Assembly (NCBI GenBank): GCA_004151065.3 | Contig: NWUY0300037109.1 | Location: 17,634-49,601, forward strand | Direction of reading: 5' to 3' | Source: Larix sibirica | Taxonomy: Eukaryota > Streptophyta > Pinopsida > Pinales > Pinaceae | DNA: 31,968 nucleotides | Notes under the pieces: model-generated | What the model saw: only the letters and a program-made list of their open reading frames with translations | Told to the model about the DNA's origin: nothing | Database searches by the model: none | Program-made: the position numbers and the translations under genes | In this document: positions 30,197 through 31,968 of the stretch, piece after piece | Position numbering within the stretch: position 1 is the stretch's first letter | Layout: every line of letters begins with the position of its first letter

Positions 30197-31968
30197 ATGC
30201 CCCCCAGTCATGATAATGAATGGATTAGTGCACGGAGGAGACTTGTATATGCACGAAACAAAAAACAAAACAACAAGTAACAATGTCTTCTTTATAGAGA
30301 AGCTCATCAACTTGTGCCCACATAGACCCCTTCTCCACTCCATGCTATTCCACCTTCCACTACACCCTCTCATCCATCTACACCTTCAATAAACTTGGGT
30401 ATACACCCAACCCATAATTCCACTACAACTTCCCCTCCACATAATCCATCCAACGTCCCCCTCAATGAAGCACAACATTATTTTTGTACAAGGATTGACT
30501 ACCTCTCTCCCATGAATGTATGCTTGATATGCATGGAATCTTACCCTAGCATGAAAAAAAAACTTATATGGTGCATATGCATGTTCTCGTTGCACTATGG
30601 AGAGAAAATGCCATTGATTTTCCTTGTCAAACAACATGGACCCTAGAATACAACCATATGTTCTTGTAATACTTACTCTAGTCGAAGAAATGCTCATTTC
30701 TCATGTCAACCCAATCGTGACAAGTCACCAATGCCTTTGGCGGACAATATAAATATTCTTCCCATACTATTAGCTTCCCCCAGGACATTTGCATCATTGC
30801 CAACTCCCTACCTCATCTAATCTCGCTCGGACCTTGACATCCTTTTTGTCCGCAAATGAAACCCTACAAACAAGCTATATGAATTATTTGTTAGCTGGTC
30901 ATGTGTTGTTGCTACTCTCGAATACAAAATTTCAAATGACCCCTACTACAAGGATGTTCATCTTAACCCAGTTGCATTATCGTCTTTGTCTTTGAAATCG
31001 ACAAACATCTCCCACCTCCTTTTCCATGTGATCCCTGACTCTAGCCTCTTACCTAAACATAGCTCAACTTCTATTGTTCCATTACCCCACTTCCCTAGAC
31101 CCCATGAATTGCCTCCTTCATTTCCACATAACCTAATTCTAGAACTGAGGTTGAGGAAATAAGACGCTTCTTGCACACAAGAGAGGGCCCACTTCCAACT
31201 TCCATTGATTGGCCTCCTATAGGCCTTTCCCCTATCAATGAGTACAACATAGAAGACCTCCTCCATATGGCCTTCCCATCCTTGTTTCCAACAGGTGTTG
31301 CAATGCTCAAACAACCACACATTCAAGAAGTTGGAATGCATGACTATGCACTACACCTCATTTGATACCATGAAAACATGTTCGTCCAACACCCTTGATT
31401 CCACTACTACATATACAACTTCATGATGTGCCATAGTAGCTAGGATACGGCTTGTTCGTTAAACACAACCTCGAAGACACCTTCCCACCAACAATCTCAG
31501 AGCTTATCCATCAATTACAAGACCTGCTTGATTCTCGCATTGTTGATCAGGTAATGAGATTTGGCTCTACACTCTGTGGGACATGCTCCTATTGGAACAA
31601 AAGTAGGGGTGATCTAACTGATATGATCACCCAATAAGGGACACCAACCTTCTTCTTCACCCTTAGTACAGCTGACACCAAATGGAAAGATTTGCATGCA
31701 CTCATGCCTGGAAAACCTCCTCCCAATTCAAATCAACACCACCAATGGAGGATTCACAACATTATAACCAATCCACATGTTGCATCTCAATATATGGACA
31801 ACAGATTCAAAATATTCCTTGAAGAAGTTCTTCAAAGAGGGCTTGGTACAAAATACCTCTAGTGCAGGTCTATAACAAACCATGTTCCTTTTCCTACTTT
31901 TCATATTCAACACTTTCACCTTTTTTTACTAATAATTCCCTTTTCCATGTAGGTATGAATGGAAAAAT
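30197..31968 (+). pseudogene. Helitron RepHel, N-terminal half, broken, runs off the window
   Basis: RepHel is the Helitron rolling-circle replication initiator and helicase. The frame from ATG 30197 has an Arg-rich start (RRRLVYARNKKQNNK), stops near 30278 and 30332, and a C-x-x-C finger at 30521-30532 (CLICMESYPSMK). After shifts come NNMDPRIQPYVL and LVEEMLISHVNPIVT (about 30630-30710), GGQYKYSS and FPQDICIIANSLPHL (about 30738-30830), LDILFVRK (near 30834) and VVATLEYKISNDPYYKD. The Helitron_like_N domain follows: SPINEYNIEDLLHMAFPSLF (about 31230), MRFGSTLCGT, DLTDMITQ, TFFFTLSTADTKWKDLHALM, NIITNPHVASQYMDNRFKI (31452-31860). Stops include TAA 31635 and TAG 31860. The window ends at RYEWKN, the edge of the Rep (HUH) domain, so catalytic His and Tyr residues and the helicase are not visible. 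Confidence 0.9.
31868..31952 (+). other. Intron at the entry to the Rep domain
   Basis: The donor side reads TGCAG then GTCTATAAC; the acceptor side reads TTTTCCATGTAG then GTATGAATGG, 85 bp. Skipping it joins a Cys codon to RYEWKN in frame, matching the conserved W-x-R-x-E-W-x segment of plant RepHel. The codon just before is TAG at 31860-31862 where the family has Trp, a one-base change from TGG. Confidence 0.65.

Noticed and set aside
30386-30697. 103-codon minus-strand frame
   Set aside because: It is antisense to the RepHel N-terminal region, which has strong family motifs on the plus strand.

Overview
The window looks like plant nuclear DNA made almost entirely of old, decayed transposable elements. 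It is AT-rich, the recognisable proteins are plant-type hAT, L1-type LINE and Helitron proteins, and nearly every reading frame is broken by stops. A large repeat-rich genome such as a conifer fits, but that is inference. No intact cellular gene, tRNA, rRNA or CRISPR array was recognised.

The assembly must be read with care. At four places (single n at 4550, 10198 and 21525; a run of 82 N at 17853-17934) the sequence ending at the gap reappears at once on the far side: 1373-4549 as 4551-7723, 8874-10197 as 10199-11522, 17069-17852 as 17935-18718, and 19470-21524 as 21526-23555. This is what overlapping contig ends look like when scaffolded without merging. About 7.3 kb is therefore probably counted twice, and most apparent duplications here are not biological. 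A further single n at 7154 is a small gap with no duplication.

Layout. 1-600: remnant of a coiled-coil protein gene (minus). 1323-1622: RNase H fragment of a retroelement (minus). 1724-4085: hAT transposase pseudogene (minus), shown again at 4902-7259, with BED zinc finger, DUF659 and hAT dimerisation parts, a recognisable intron, and a repeat-rich leader. 8000-13800: mostly unrecognised DNA, with a degenerate ~98-bp tandem array at 8987-9335 (shown again at 10312-10660) and an AT/GT microsatellite.

13830-20770 is the most informative part. It is one minus-strand L1-type LINE (reverse transcriptase, zf-RVT, RNase H) whose RNase H domain was split twice by plus-strand, poly(A)-tailed insertions (14006-15414 and 15618-17211). 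The first is bounded by a 13-bp target duplication matching at 12 of 13 bases, and removing it restores the RNase H frame. Both inserts carry decayed reading frames of unknown kind and no reverse transcriptase.

20770-27250: non-coding repeat DNA, with a ~105-bp direct repeat that may mark a short LTR-type element and a small coiled-coil gene remnant. 27250-31968: plus-strand remains of a plant Helitron, namely a 258-260-bp tandem duplication, a nearly full-length RPA1-like pseudogene, then the N-terminal half of a RepHel gene running off the window just as the Rep domain begins.
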